Positions 51,667-60,247 of a stretch of 64,000 nt of DNA are shown here, piece after piece. The notes under the pieces are model-generated. The model made no database searches. It saw only the letters and a program-made list of their open reading frames with translations, and was not told where the DNA came from. The stretch is taken from NCBI RefSeq assembly GCF_014640335.1, contig NZ_BMGT01000002.1, positions 186,001-250,000 of the forward strand, in the 5' to 3' direction. The first letter of the stretch is position 1. The number at the start of each line of letters is the position of its first letter. A program made the position numbers and the translations under genes. The DNA is from Edaphobacter dinghuensis (lineage in GTDB: Bacteria > Acidobacteriota > Terriglobia > Terriglobales > Acidobacteriaceae).

Positions 51667-52485
51667 ATGCCTCTGATCGAACGCTTTGCGGTCTGCCTAC
51701 TTGTAACAGCGTCTGCCTTTACCCAGGCACAGTCATTCGCAACCATCGACGTGAAACCCGCCCTTTCGGTTGAACCGCAGAGCATGCGGGTAAGAGTTCT
51801 TCCTAACGGGGATCTGATAGGCACCTCGGTCAACGTGATAACGCTGATCAACGAAGGCTACGACGTTCCATCCAACCCATCTGAGCGGCTCTCCAATCTT
51901 CCTTCCTGGGTTTACAGCGAGAAATACGACATCGTGGCTAAGGCTTCTTCTGGCGCGAAGCAATTAAGTTCCTCCAACCCAAATGCAACGAAGCTAATCC
52001 GCGACATGTTTCGTCAGGTGCTTACGGATCGGTTCCACCTTGCGATGCAAGTCGAAGACAAAAGCATGCCGGTCTATGCTCTCGTCGTTGCCGGCAACGG
52101 CCCAAAGCTCAAGCGCTCAACCCTTGCTGACTGTATCTTCGATACAGCACCGGACGGTTGCCATAGCTTCGTCATAGGCTTCGGACATCCACTGAACGCC
52201 AGAGCAATCGATATGGACGATCTCGCTCACTACATCGAGAACTGGACCGACTTGCCGGTTGTCAACAGGACAGCGCTTACAGGGCTCTACACGGTGAGCA
52301 CTGAGGGATGGCGCCCGATGCGGTTGCCGCCGCCACCGCCGAATGGTGCAGGAGACGTGGACTTCACACAGCTACCGAACATTGACACGATCCTGGGTAG
52401 GCTGGGGCTTGGACTTCGCAAGCAAGAGGAAGTTCTGCCCATCTACAAGGTGGAGCATATTGAGCGCCCATCTGGTCATCGGTAA
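51667..52485 (+). CDS. TIGR03435-family exported protein
   Basis: 272 aa with a signal peptide (FAVCLLVTASAFTQAQS). It matches the family of soil acidobacterial proteins: FATIDVKPA after the signal, VNVITLINEGYDVPSNPSERLSNLPSW, YDIVAKASSGA, LIRDMFRQVLTDRFHLAMQVEDKSMPVYALVVAGNGPKLK and DDLAHYIENWTDLPVVNRTALTGLYTV. Function unknown; family members occur in many copies in these genomes. A GGAG lies ahead of the ATG. Confidence 0.9.
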   Translation: MPLIERFAVCLLVTASAFTQAQSFATIDVKPALSVEPQSMRVRVLPNGDLIGTSVNVITLINEGYDVPSNPSERLSNLPSWVYSEKYDIVAKASSGAKQLSSSNPNATKLIRDMFRQVLTDRFHLAMQVEDKSMPVYALVVAGNGPKLKRSTLADCIFDTAPDGCHSFVIGFGHPLNARAIDMDDLAHYIENWTDLPVVNRTALTGLYTVSTEGWRPMRLPPPPPNGAGDVDFTQLPNIDTILGRLGLGLRKQEEVLPIYKVEHIERPSGHR

Positions 52486-52517
52486 CGACAAGTCGGCTTG
52501 TCAGAATATGTTTTGCC

Positions 52518-53174
52518 TCAGGCGGTCTTCATCTGGAGCAGGTTCCCTGCCTTGGCTGCGGCCTCGGCCAGCACCCGGTGGTGAATCGTGAACAGTGCCA
52601 GCTCCAGCCGGTCGGAGACGCCGGTCTTGTCGTAGATGCCGCGCAGATAGTTCTTGATGACCTGCTCTTTGGTGCCGAGCTGGGCGGCGATCTCCTTGTT
52701 TTTGCAGCCCTGGACGATCAACGCCACGATCTGCATCTCCTTGGGGGTCAACCGGTCGCGGACGCGTGTTCCTACACTATCGGCGCCCTGCATGGTGGTG
52801 ACGTTGGCAAGCTGCACAAAACGCTGGCCGCGGGCCACCCGGCGTACACAATCCACCAGCTCCGGCCCGGCGACGTTGCGGCCCACGATGCCGTCGAGGA
52901 GGACAACGATCTCGTCGGCGACATGCTCTGAATTCTCGGCGACGAGGATGACCCGGCTGCACGATGCCTTTGTTCGGGCAAATAGAGTCTGAAAGTCCGG
53001 ACGAAGGCTCGAAGCCAGCAACAGTATCCCCGCTCGAAAGCTCTCAATCGCAGTATTCAGCTTCTCCGCGTTCTCGCACTGCGCGACGATACGCATATCG
53101 TCCTCTACTGCGAGCACACGTGCCGCCCCGGCCCGGAAGATCGCTTGATTATCAGCGAGAATAAGTCGATTCAT
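52518..53174 (-). CDS. LuxR-family regulator with degenerate receiver domain
   Basis: 218 aa. The N-terminal half has the receiver fold (LILADNQAIFRAGAARVL, RVILVAENSEHV), but where relatives carry the phosphoacceptor Asp it reads LLLASSLRPD with Ala54, and the acidic pair is reduced to a single Asp8. The C-terminal half is an intact LuxR helix-turn-helix (LTPKEMQIVALIVQGCKNKE, LGTKEQVIKNYLRGIYDKTG). It is probably an atypical regulator not controlled by phosphorylation at this site. It is divergent from the receiver-flavoprotein gene, 341 bp away, and may control it. Confidence 0.88.
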   Translation of the reverse strand: MNRLILADNQAIFRAGAARVLAVEDDMRIVAQCENAEKLNTAIESFRAGILLLASSLRPDFQTLFARTKASCSRVILVAENSEHVADEIVVLLDGIVGRNVAGPELVDCVRRVARGQRFVQLANVTTMQGADSVGTRVRDRLTPKEMQIVALIVQGCKNKEIAAQLGTKEQVIKNYLRGIYDKTGVSDRLELALFTIHHRVLAEAAAKAGNLLQMKTA

Positions 53175-53515
53175 GAGCTCTTTCTATCTCCTGCCGGGGT
53201 CTGGAGCGTCTGCTGTTCCGGGCACACTACAGCGGATCGAAGTGCCGCGTTCGCTTGAAAGAAAACGGCCTTCGGCCTCCGCCTCGGTGTCCCTTAGCAG
53301 CAGAACCGTTCGATTGCCCCGTATTGTGCCTCATCGGCAACGTGCGCCGTGTGAGCGGAGATGTCCATAAATCGGACAACTCAGGAGGCAAAAGGATTCA
53401 TCGCAGGTGCCTGATTCGTCAACAACCTACGTTTTCTGAACCCTGAGGGCACCGTCCACAATCGAATGATACGTACAGGTATGTGGAAAACCCGTGCGCG
53501 AAGTATAACTAGGGT
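53175..53515. other. divergent intergenic region between the LuxR and receiver-flavoprotein genes
   Basis: About 340 bp between divergent starts. It should hold both promoters. Open frames of up to 72 codons on either strand have no recognisable content. The stretch is GC-rich near the LuxR gene and AT-richer towards 53460-53515. Confidence 0.5.
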
Positions 53516-55162
53516 ATGCCAAAGCCAATTCTGCTCGCTATCGATGACGACACCAGCGTACTGGAAGCAGTCGTCCAGGATCTGCGCCGCCACTACGGTC
53601 AAAGCTACCGTATCGTCCGTGCTGCCTCCGGCGCGGCCGCGCTCGATATCAGCCGCCAGCTTCTGGAGCGCAAGGATACTGTAGCCCTCTTCCTATCGGA
53701 CCAGAGAATGCCGGGAATGACCGGCGTCGATTTTCTCCAGCAGGCGCTCGTACTCTATCCCGATGCCAAGCGCGTATTGCTGACGGCCTACGCCGATACC
53801 GAGGCGGCGATTCGGGCCATTAATTCTGCAAAAATTCACTACTACCTCAACAAGCCGTGGGACCCTCCCGAAGAGAAGCTCTACCCGGTGCTGGACGATC
53901 TGCTCGAGGCATGGAAGCAGGGCTACAAGCCACCGTTTGAGGGTATCCGGGTGGTGGGCATGCGCTGGTCACCCGCTGACCATGCCGTGCGCGACTTCCT
54001 CTCGCGCAATCGTATTCCCTACCAGTGGCTGAACCCCGACGCTCATCCTGAGGCGTTGCCGCTGCTCAAGGAAAAAGGAATCGACGATGCCAAGTTGCCG
54101 GTTGTCCTTTTTGGCGACGGAACGGCACTGGTGCAGCCGTCGACAATCGACCTGGCGCAAAAGCTCGGCATCCCCACCCAGGCACAGCAGGAGTTCTACG
54201 ATGTCGTTGTCGTAGGAGCGGGACCGGCTGGACTGGCGGCTGGCGTCTACGGAGCCTCTGAAGGACTGCGAACCTTGATCGTCGAGCCTAATGCGGTCGG
54301 CGGACAGGCCGGCTCCAGCTCCAAGATCGAAAACTACCTCGGCTTCCCTTCCGGCATCAGCGGCGACGAGCTGGCGAAACGCGCCTTTTTGCAGGCTGGA
54401 CGTCTCGGTGCTGAGTTCCTTCTGCAGCAGGTCACCTGCATCCGCTCGGAGAACCGCTATCACATCGTGACGATGAAGGACGGCCGCGAGGTGACGTGTC
54501 ATGTGTGCCTGATTGCAACGGGCGTCTCATACTGCAAGCTGGACATCCCCGGATGCGACCAGTTCAACGGAGCAGGCGTCTATTACGGTGCGGCGCTTAC
54601 CGAGGCGATGTCCTGTGCGGGCGAGGTCGTCTACATCGTCGGCGGAGCGAACTCGGCGGGTCAGGCGGCGATGCACTTTTCGCGCTACGCCTCAGAGGTT
54701 CACATGCTGGTGCGTGCTACCTCGCTTGAAAAGAGCATGTCAAAGTATCTGATCGATCAGATCAAGGCTACGCCGAACATCATCGTCGAGACTGAGACCG
54801 AGGTCATCGGTATGTCGGGAGACGACCATCTCGAGTGCCTGATGCTGAAGACGCCCCGGGGAGAAGAAGCGCGCCACTCAAGCTCCCTGTTCATCTTCAT
54901 CGGAGCTGCACCCAAGACCGACTGGCTGCCCAAGGAGCTTGCCTGCGACAGCAAGGGATTCATCCTCGCCGGTCCGGAGCTGAAGGCGAAGTCGGCTTCT
55001 TCATGGACGCTCGATCGTGAACCCTATTTGCTAGAGACAAGCGTACCCGGTATCTTTGTCGCCGGTGATGTTCGCTACAACTCAGTGAAACGATGCGCTT
55101 CCGCCGTTGGCGAAGGCTCGATCGCAATCCAGTTCGTGCACCAGTATCTTGCAACACTTTAA
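53516..55162 (+). CDS. receiver domain fused to a thioredoxin-reductase-like flavoprotein
   Basis: 548 aa. Residues 1-~125 are a receiver domain: LLAIDDDTSVLE, phosphoacceptor Asp62 in LFLSDQRMPG, LLTAYAD and the Lys in YLNKPW. A ~90-residue thioredoxin-like linker with VVLFGDGTALVQPS follows. Residues ~225-545 form a two-dinucleotide-domain oxidoreductase: FAD motif VVVVGAGPAGLAAGVYGASEG, NADPH motif VYIVGGANSAGQAAM and final FAD motif IFVAGDVRYNSVKRCASAVGEG. The catalytic CxxC of thioredoxin reductase is absent: the position reads YYGAALTEAMSCAGEVV. So redox output through a disulfide is unlikely, or another route is used. It is followed after 23 bp by a cNMP-domain histidine kinase, the probable phosphodonor. 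Confidence 0.92.
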   Translation: MPKPILLAIDDDTSVLEAVVQDLRRHYGQSYRIVRAASGAAALDISRQLLERKDTVALFLSDQRMPGMTGVDFLQQALVLYPDAKRVLLTAYADTEAAIRAINSAKIHYYLNKPWDPPEEKLYPVLDDLLEAWKQGYKPPFEGIRVVGMRWSPADHAVRDFLSRNRIPYQWLNPDAHPEALPLLKEKGIDDAKLPVVLFGDGTALVQPSTIDLAQKLGIPTQAQQEFYDVVVVGAGPAGLAAGVYGASEGLRTLIVEPNAVGGQAGSSSKIENYLGFPSGISGDELAKRAFLQAGRLGAEFLLQQVTCIRSENRYHIVTMKDGREVTCHVCLIATGVSYCKLDIPGCDQFNGAGVYYGAALTEAMSCAGEVVYIVGGANSAGQAAMHFSRYASEVHMLVRATSLEKSMSKYLIDQIKATPNIIVETETEVIGMSGDDHLECLMLKTPRGEEARHSSSLFIFIGAAPKTDWLPKELACDSKGFILAGPELKAKSASSWTLDREPYLLETSVPGIFVAGDVRYNSVKRCASAVGEGSIAIQFVHQYLATL

Positions 55163-55185
55163 AAGGCAATCTTTCCAGGAAAATA

Positions 55186-56664
55186 ATGAGCAATCCATCC
55201 CAACTCGTCCAGACAAAAACAAGCGGCAAGATCAGCGATGAAATCTTTGCCAAACTCCGCAACATCTCCATCCTGTCAACCCTGACCGATGAAGAGCTAC
55301 GCTGCCTCGAAGGTGCAGAGGTGATCCGGCTGGAGAAAGATGAGGTGCTTGTGCGACAGGGTGAGGTTGCTCATTATTTTTGGATTCTGCTCGACGGCGA
55401 ACTGCGCCTGCTTCAATCGGTCCCCGAAGGCAAGGAGATGAACCTCGCTCCCATCACCAGCGGAACCGCCTTCGGCGAGGTGCCGCTGCTCTCGAATACG
55501 CCGAACCTGGTTAGCGTTCGCGCCAAGGATGCGGCTGAGCTGCTTCAGTTTGATGAAGAGGCTTTCTGGAAGCTGATGACCTCCTGCCCCGGCGTACGCA
55601 AGGCCATCCTCGGAAACATGGCCATGCGCATCCAGAAGTTGCAGAGCATCGCGGTGCAGCAGGAGAAGATGGCCTCTCTCGGCACACTCGCCGCCGGTCT
55701 GATGCACGAGTTGAACAATCCGGGAGCAGCAGCCCGCCGCGCTGCCTCTCAGCTTCGCGAAAACCTATTGCGCATGCACGAGCTCTCCGCGAAGTTCAGC
55801 AAGACCGAGCTGAGCAACGAGCAGAAGCAGTGCATCTTCGATCTGCAGGAACATGCGCTCGCCGCCAAGCAGCCGCTGCATCTCAACTCGCTCGAGCAGA
55901 GCGACGCCGAAGAAGCACTCGCCGAATGGATGGAAGAGGCCAACATCGAGAACGCCTGGAAGATGGCGCCGACACTGGTCTCGATTGGCATCGACGCCAA
56001 GGAATTAAAGTGCGCGCGCGAAGAGTTCCCGGATGCGACGCTCTCTGACGCGCTGGGCTGGCTGGCTGCTCTCGTCTCGAGCATGCAACTGGTCGCGACC
56101 ATCGAAGAGAGCATCGGCCGCGTCTCCGACCTTGTACTCGCAGTGAAGTCTTACGCCTACGAAGGCAAGGGACAACGGCAGCAGGTCGATATCAACAAGA
56201 GCATTCATGCAACGCTGCTCATCCTCGGCCATAAATTTCGCGAGAAAGAGATCGTGGTCGAAAAAGAGCTTGCCTCCGAGCTTCCCGTATTTCAGGCGCA
56301 GTGCTCCGGGCTCAATCAGATCTGGACTAACCTTCTCGACAATGCCATCGATGCCGCTTCGCCTCAGGGTCATATTAAAGTGCGCACATGGGTCGAGAAA
56401 ACGCTTAATGACGGACGTCCCGAGATCTGCATCAGCATCAGCGACAACGGCAGCGGCATCCCGACCGAATGCCAGGCACACATCTTCGATCCCTTCTATA
56501 CAACCAAGCCGATCGGCGTCGGCACCGGCATCGGCCTTGGAATCGTTCATCGCATCGTCGAACAAAATGGCGGCGTCATTCGTTTCGCCTCTGAACCCGG
56601 TAACACCGAGTTTGTTGTTCGCCTTCCGATCGACAATCCTCCCCCGCAGGAACAAGCCAGCTAA
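55186..56664 (+). CDS. histidine kinase with N-terminal cyclic-nucleotide-binding domain
   Basis: 492 aa from the ATG at 55186, preceded by AGGA; a longer frame from 55093 lies in the previous gene. Residues ~25-145 are a CRP-type cNMP-binding fold (LSTLTDEELRCLEGAEVIRL, VLVRQGEVAHYFWILLDGELRLL, AFGEVPLL). The kinase core has an H-box AAGLMHELNNPGAAA (His ~173), an ~90-residue helical insert, the N-box WTNLLDNAIDAA, SDNGSGIP and TGIGLGIVHRIV. No membrane segment, so the kinase is soluble. It is co-directional with the receiver-flavoprotein 23 bp upstream; together they form a two-component unit. An AT-rich hairpin (56664-56692) follows the stop. Confidence 0.92.
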   Translation: MSNPSQLVQTKTSGKISDEIFAKLRNISILSTLTDEELRCLEGAEVIRLEKDEVLVRQGEVAHYFWILLDGELRLLQSVPEGKEMNLAPITSGTAFGEVPLLSNTPNLVSVRAKDAAELLQFDEEAFWKLMTSCPGVRKAILGNMAMRIQKLQSIAVQQEKMASLGTLAAGLMHELNNPGAAARRAASQLRENLLRMHELSAKFSKTELSNEQKQCIFDLQEHALAAKQPLHLNSLEQSDAEEALAEWMEEANIENAWKMAPTLVSIGIDAKELKCAREEFPDATLSDALGWLAALVSSMQLVATIEESIGRVSDLVLAVKSYAYEGKGQRQQVDINKSIHATLLILGHKFREKEIVVEKELASELPVFQAQCSGLNQIWTNLLDNAIDAASPQGHIKVRTWVEKTLNDGRPEICISISDNGSGIPTECQAHIFDPFYTTKPIGVGTGIGLGIVHRIVEQNGGVIRFASEPGNTEFVVRLPIDNPPPQEQAS

Positions 56665-56759
56665 AACAAAATTTCAGAACAACATTTTGTTTCATTGAGC
56701 GTTTTCACAGAAGAACACGCGCGGCAATCACGCTGCACGAATCGACAAGTGAGGACTCA

Positions 56760-57104
56760 ATGAAGCTTTCCACGTCTGCACGTCTCGCTCTTCCACTCAT
56801 CGCCGCGGCCTGTCTGCTGACCACCGGTTGCGCCTCGCGCACCTACGTCGGGCCTCCACCTCCGCCGCCGCCCTATCCCGGCCCCTCTCCACTGATACAG
56901 AGCGCTGAACAACAGGGATTCCGTGCGGGCGTCGCCGATGGATCGAGAGATGCATACAACCGCATGGGCTATTATCCAAAGCGCACGCGCGCCTTTCACG
57001 ACACACCCGGCTACAATCCGTCCTTCGGTCCCTTCGGCCCGTACCGCGCACACTTCCGCGATGCTTACCTGCGCGGCTACTATCAGGGCTTCTATCGACG
57101 CTAG
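56760..57104 (+). CDS. small lipoprotein, Pro- and Tyr-rich
   Basis: 114 aa. Signal peptide with lipobox TTGC (LPLIAAACLLTTGCAS). A run of prolines (GPPPPPPPYPGPSP) follows, then helix EQQGFRAGVADGSRDAYN and a Tyr/Arg/Gly-rich tail (YLRGYYQGFYRR). I do not recognise a family. Lipoproteins of this type are often outer-membrane-attached. It begins 96 bp after the kinase gene with GAGGA before the ATG. Confidence 0.8.
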   Translation: MKLSTSARLALPLIAAACLLTTGCASRTYVGPPPPPPPYPGPSPLIQSAEQQGFRAGVADGSRDAYNRMGYYPKRTRAFHDTPGYNPSFGPFGPYRAHFRDAYLRGYYQGFYRR

Positions 57105-57118
57105 CCGATCAATACCAG

Positions 57119-57153
57119 CTCCTGGCACGTCGTCGTAAGATGAGTGCCAGGAG
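57119..57153 (+). promoter_or_regulatory. hairpin covering the ribosome site of the VOC gene
   Basis: Perfect 10-bp inverted repeat CTCCTGGCAC (57119-57128) and GTGCCAGGAG (57144-57153). The 3' arm contains the AGGAG that serves the GTG start at 57160, so the stem would hide this site when formed. It may also serve as terminator of the lipoprotein gene, but no T-run follows. Confidence 0.5.
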
Positions 57154-57159
57154 AACCTC

Positions 57160-57582
57160 GTGCCCCTCACTCCATTTCATCTCGCCTTTCCCGTCGACGA
57201 TCTCGATGCCGCTCGCCACTTCTACGGCACAGTGCTGGGCTGCCCCGAGGGCCGCAGCTCGACGCAGTGGATCGACTTCGATCTCTTCGGCCATCAGATC
57301 GTCGCGCATTTGAAGCCGGAGCCGCGCGAGCGCAAGAAGCACCACAATCCGGTCGATGGTCACGACGTTCCCGTCCCCCACTTCGGTGTCGTTCTTCCGA
57401 TGAAACAATGGCAGGCTCTGGCCGAGCGTCTTCGCGGCACTGGCATCGATTTCATCATCGAGCCGTACATTCGCTTCAAGGGCGAAGTCGGCGAGCAGGC
57501 CACCATGTTCTTTCTCGATCCTGCGGGCAATGCGTTGGAGTTCAAGGCCTTCGCCGATATCGGCCAGCTCTTCGCAAAGTAG
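57160..57582 (+). CDS. VOC-family protein (glyoxalase/dioxygenase-like)
   Basis: 140 aa, GTG start after AGGAG. It has the vicinal-oxygen-chelate fold: [22 protein letters not shown] (metal His), [34 protein letters not shown] (second His) and [17 protein letters not shown] (Glu). These are the usual metal ligands. The substrate is unknown. A GC-rich hairpin overlaps its ribosome site. Confidence 0.9.
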   Translation: MPLTPFHLAFPVDDLDAARHFYGTVLGCPEGRSSTQWIDFDLFGHQIVAHLKPEPRERKKHHNPVDGHDVPVPHFGVVLPMKQWQALAERLRGTGIDFIIEPYIRFKGEVGEQATMFFLDPAGNALEFKAFADIGQLFAK

Positions 57583-57798
57583 ATCGGCTTACCAGCAACG
57601 CAACCTCTCTTCAACAGGTATCGCCCCTCGCATGAGGTCCGACCTTTTCGGCATTGAGGCAGTGCGAACTATACCGTTAAAACCCATAGCTAATTCGATT
57701 TAGTTCATTTAGACTCTCTAGCGACCCAGCAAGAGACGTTTTGGCGTTTTGCGACTGCCCCAGACAGACGGCTGCGTCCAGCTATTGAAGGAGCACCG

Positions 57799-60045
57799 AT
57801 GGAATTTTCTGCACTTTTTAAAGGTCTAACGATCTCGTTTCTCTCCACAGCCCTGTCTATCGCAACGTTCGTCCCACAGCAGGCTCAAGCCCAGAAACAT
57901 ACTCAGAAGCATCCGGACCTCGCGCAGATGCCCTGGATGAATAAAGCCCTTACACCAGATCAGCGCGCCGACATGGTCGTTGGCCAGATGACGCTCGACG
58001 AAAAGATACAGATGGTGCATGGCACGGGCTGGGGCGTGCTGCGTCCGGGTTCTTATATTGCTCCCGGCTCGAACCTTGGGGCGGGCTACACCGAGGGCGT
58101 TGAACGCCTCGGCATTCCCGGCATCAACATGGCCGACTCTGCCGTGGGCATTCGTATGGCCGCGTTGCAAAGCCGCTACGCTACGCTGCTGCCCTCGACG
58201 ATTGGAGCCGCATCGAGCTGGGACCGCGATGCTGCGTTTCTCTATGGATCGGTGATTGGCCGCGAGGCGCGCGCAGAGGGCTTCAATATGTCGATCGGCG
58301 GTGGCCTCGACATCACCCGCGAGCCGCGCAATGGCCGCAACTTTGAATATGCAGGCGAAGACCCTGTGCTTGCGGGCATCATGACCGGCGAGCTTGCGCT
58401 GGGCGTCAAATCCGAACACGTGATGAGCGACATCAAGCATTACGCGCTCAACGATCAGGAGACGGGGCGGAACGTTGTGAACGTTCTGCTCGATAAGCGC
58501 TCCATGCGCGAGTCCGACTTGCTTGCGTTTGAGATCGCCATTGGGCTGTCGAAGCCATCGGCAGTAATGTGCTCGTACAACCTCGTCAACGGCGACCACG
58601 CCTGCGAGAACGACTATCTCCTCAACCAGGTTCTGAAAAAGGACTTCGACTACAAGGGCTTCGTCGTCTCCGACTGGGGCGGAACCCACAGCACTGTAAA
58701 GGCAGCGCTCAATGGCCTCGATCAGGACGAGCCCGGCGATGATAACTATTTCAGCGAGCCGCTCAAGAAGGCCGTCGAAGGCGGACAGGTCCCCATGACG
58801 CGCCTTAACGACATGGTGCACCGCATTCTGCGCAGCATGTTCGACGCCGGCGTCATCGACAATCCTCCCGTGCGTAGCGTCGTCGATCCTTTCCGCGGCC
58901 GCGACGACGCGCAGCACATCGCCGAAGAGAGTATCGTGCTGCTCAAGAATGCTGACGATATCCTTCCGCTGAAGGCCTCGCCTTCTACTTCGATTGCGAT
59001 TATCGGCTCGCACGCAGACATCGGCGTTCTTTCAGGCGGCGGCTCGGCTCAAGTCGATGCTCCCGGCGGCAACGCAATCGATCCCAAGCCCGGCCCTTCC
59101 CCATGGGGCCAGGTCATCTACTTCCCTTCCTCTCCGCTTCGTTATATTCGCGAGAAGTCGCCTCAGAGCAATGTGCAATATAACGACGGCAAAGACAATG
59201 CAGCCGCGGCAAAGCTGGCCAAGGACTCCAGCCTCGCCATCGTCTTCGTCAACCAGCCCATGCGCGAAGGGCAGGATGCGCCGACGCTGTCGTTGCCTGA
59301 TCATCAGGATGCTTTAGTTGAAGCAGTGGCCAAAGCGAATCCCAACACGATCGTTGTGCTCGAGACGGGTGGGCCGGTCACCATGCCATGGGCCGGGCAC
59401 GTCAAAGGCATCGTCGAGGCGTGGTATCCCGGCATCGGTGGCGCGCAGGCGCTTGCGAACATTCTCTTCGGCGAAGTCAACCCCTCGGGCAAGCTCTCAG
59501 TCACTTTCGCCAAGAGCGACGATCAGCTTCCGCATCCCACTGTCCCCAGCCTCGATGCAAATGCTAAGACGACCGGTGATGATGGCCATCACGAAGTCGG
59601 TCCCTTCGATCTGAAGTACACCGAGGGAGCCGAGGTCGGCTACAAGTGGTTCGAGGCGACGCACAGGCAGCCGCTGTTCCCGTTCGGCTTCGGGCTCTCG
59701 TACACCACCTATGCCTACTCCGGCTTGACCGTCGACGACGCCACGCGCACCGCGCACTTCACCGTCAAGAACACCGGCTCGCGCGAAGGCACCGAGATCG
59801 GCGAGCTCTACGTCACACTTCCCTCTGCCGCAAACGAGCATTACAAGCGGCTCGCGGGATGGGAGCGAGTCAAGCTCGCACCCGGCGAATCGAAGGAGGT
59901 TAGCATCCCTCTCAATCCGCTCTATCTCTCCATCTTCGACACCGCCAAAGACGCATGGCAACTGCTGCCGGGCGACTACAAGGTGATGGCCGGGGCCTCC
60001 TCCAGCGATACTCCGCTGAATGCCACGCTTCACATATCGCAGTAG
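57799..60045 (+). CDS. exported glycoside hydrolase family 3 beta-glucosidase
   Basis: 748-aa hydrolase of beta-linked glucose or xylose oligosaccharides. It has a Sec signal peptide (ISFLSTALSIATFVPQQAQA). GH3 N-terminal barrel: LTPDQRADMVVGQMTLDEKIQMVHG, NGRNFEYAGEDPVLAG and the nucleophile in GFVVSDWGGTHST (Asp ~292). The C-terminal sandwich has AIIGSHADIGVLSGGGSAQV, and the end is an FnIII-like domain (GTEIGELYVTLP ... GWERVKLAPGESKEV). An AAGGAG precedes the start; a strong terminator follows. It is beside a GH95 gene. Confidence 0.94.
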   Translation: MEFSALFKGLTISFLSTALSIATFVPQQAQAQKHTQKHPDLAQMPWMNKALTPDQRADMVVGQMTLDEKIQMVHGTGWGVLRPGSYIAPGSNLGAGYTEGVERLGIPGINMADSAVGIRMAALQSRYATLLPSTIGAASSWDRDAAFLYGSVIGREARAEGFNMSIGGGLDITREPRNGRNFEYAGEDPVLAGIMTGELALGVKSEHVMSDIKHYALNDQETGRNVVNVLLDKRSMRESDLLAFEIAIGLSKPSAVMCSYNLVNGDHACENDYLLNQVLKKDFDYKGFVVSDWGGTHSTVKAALNGLDQDEPGDDNYFSEPLKKAVEGGQVPMTRLNDMVHRILRSMFDAGVIDNPPVRSVVDPFRGRDDAQHIAEESIVLLKNADDILPLKASPSTSIAIIGSHADIGVLSGGGSAQVDAPGGNAIDPKPGPSPWGQVIYFPSSPLRYIREKSPQSNVQYNDGKDNAAAAKLAKDSSLAIVFVNQPMREGQDAPTLSLPDHQDALVEAVAKANPNTIVVLETGGPVTMPWAGHVKGIVEAWYPGIGGAQALANILFGEVNPSGKLSVTFAKSDDQLPHPTVPSLDANAKTTGDDGHHEVGPFDLKYTEGAEVGYKWFEATHRQPLFPFGFGLSYTTYAYSGLTVDDATRTAHFTVKNTGSREGTEIGELYVTLPSAANEHYKRLAGWERVKLAPGESKEVSIPLNPLYLSIFDTAKDAWQLLPGDYKVMAGASSSDTPLNATLHISQ

Positions 60046-60067
60046 ATGATTCACTGACGAACCAAGC

Positions 60068-60104
60068 GGCACGGCTGAGAATCCCTCGGTCGTGCCATTT
60101 TTTT
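60068..60104 (+). terminator. rho-independent terminator after the GH3 gene
   Basis: 12-bp stem GGCACGGCTGAG/CTCGGTCGTGCC with two G-U pairs (60068-60079, 60085-60096), 5-nt loop, followed by A and seven Ts. It starts 22 bp after the stop codon. Confidence 0.9.
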
Positions 60105-60247
60105 CTGTTTATAAGATCATCCGCACAGATTTATAAAAATACTATTCACCTGTAAAACACAAACCGAGCGTTCGCGAACTAAAATAAGCGCAGCACTGAC
60201 GAGCCCGTTTTTCTCTGCCAGCCGCACGAACCTCTCGGAGTCACTGA

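Noticed and set aside
57826-59013. 395-codon open frame antisense to the GH3 gene
   Set aside because: No domain; complement of strong coding sequence with conserved GH3 motifs.
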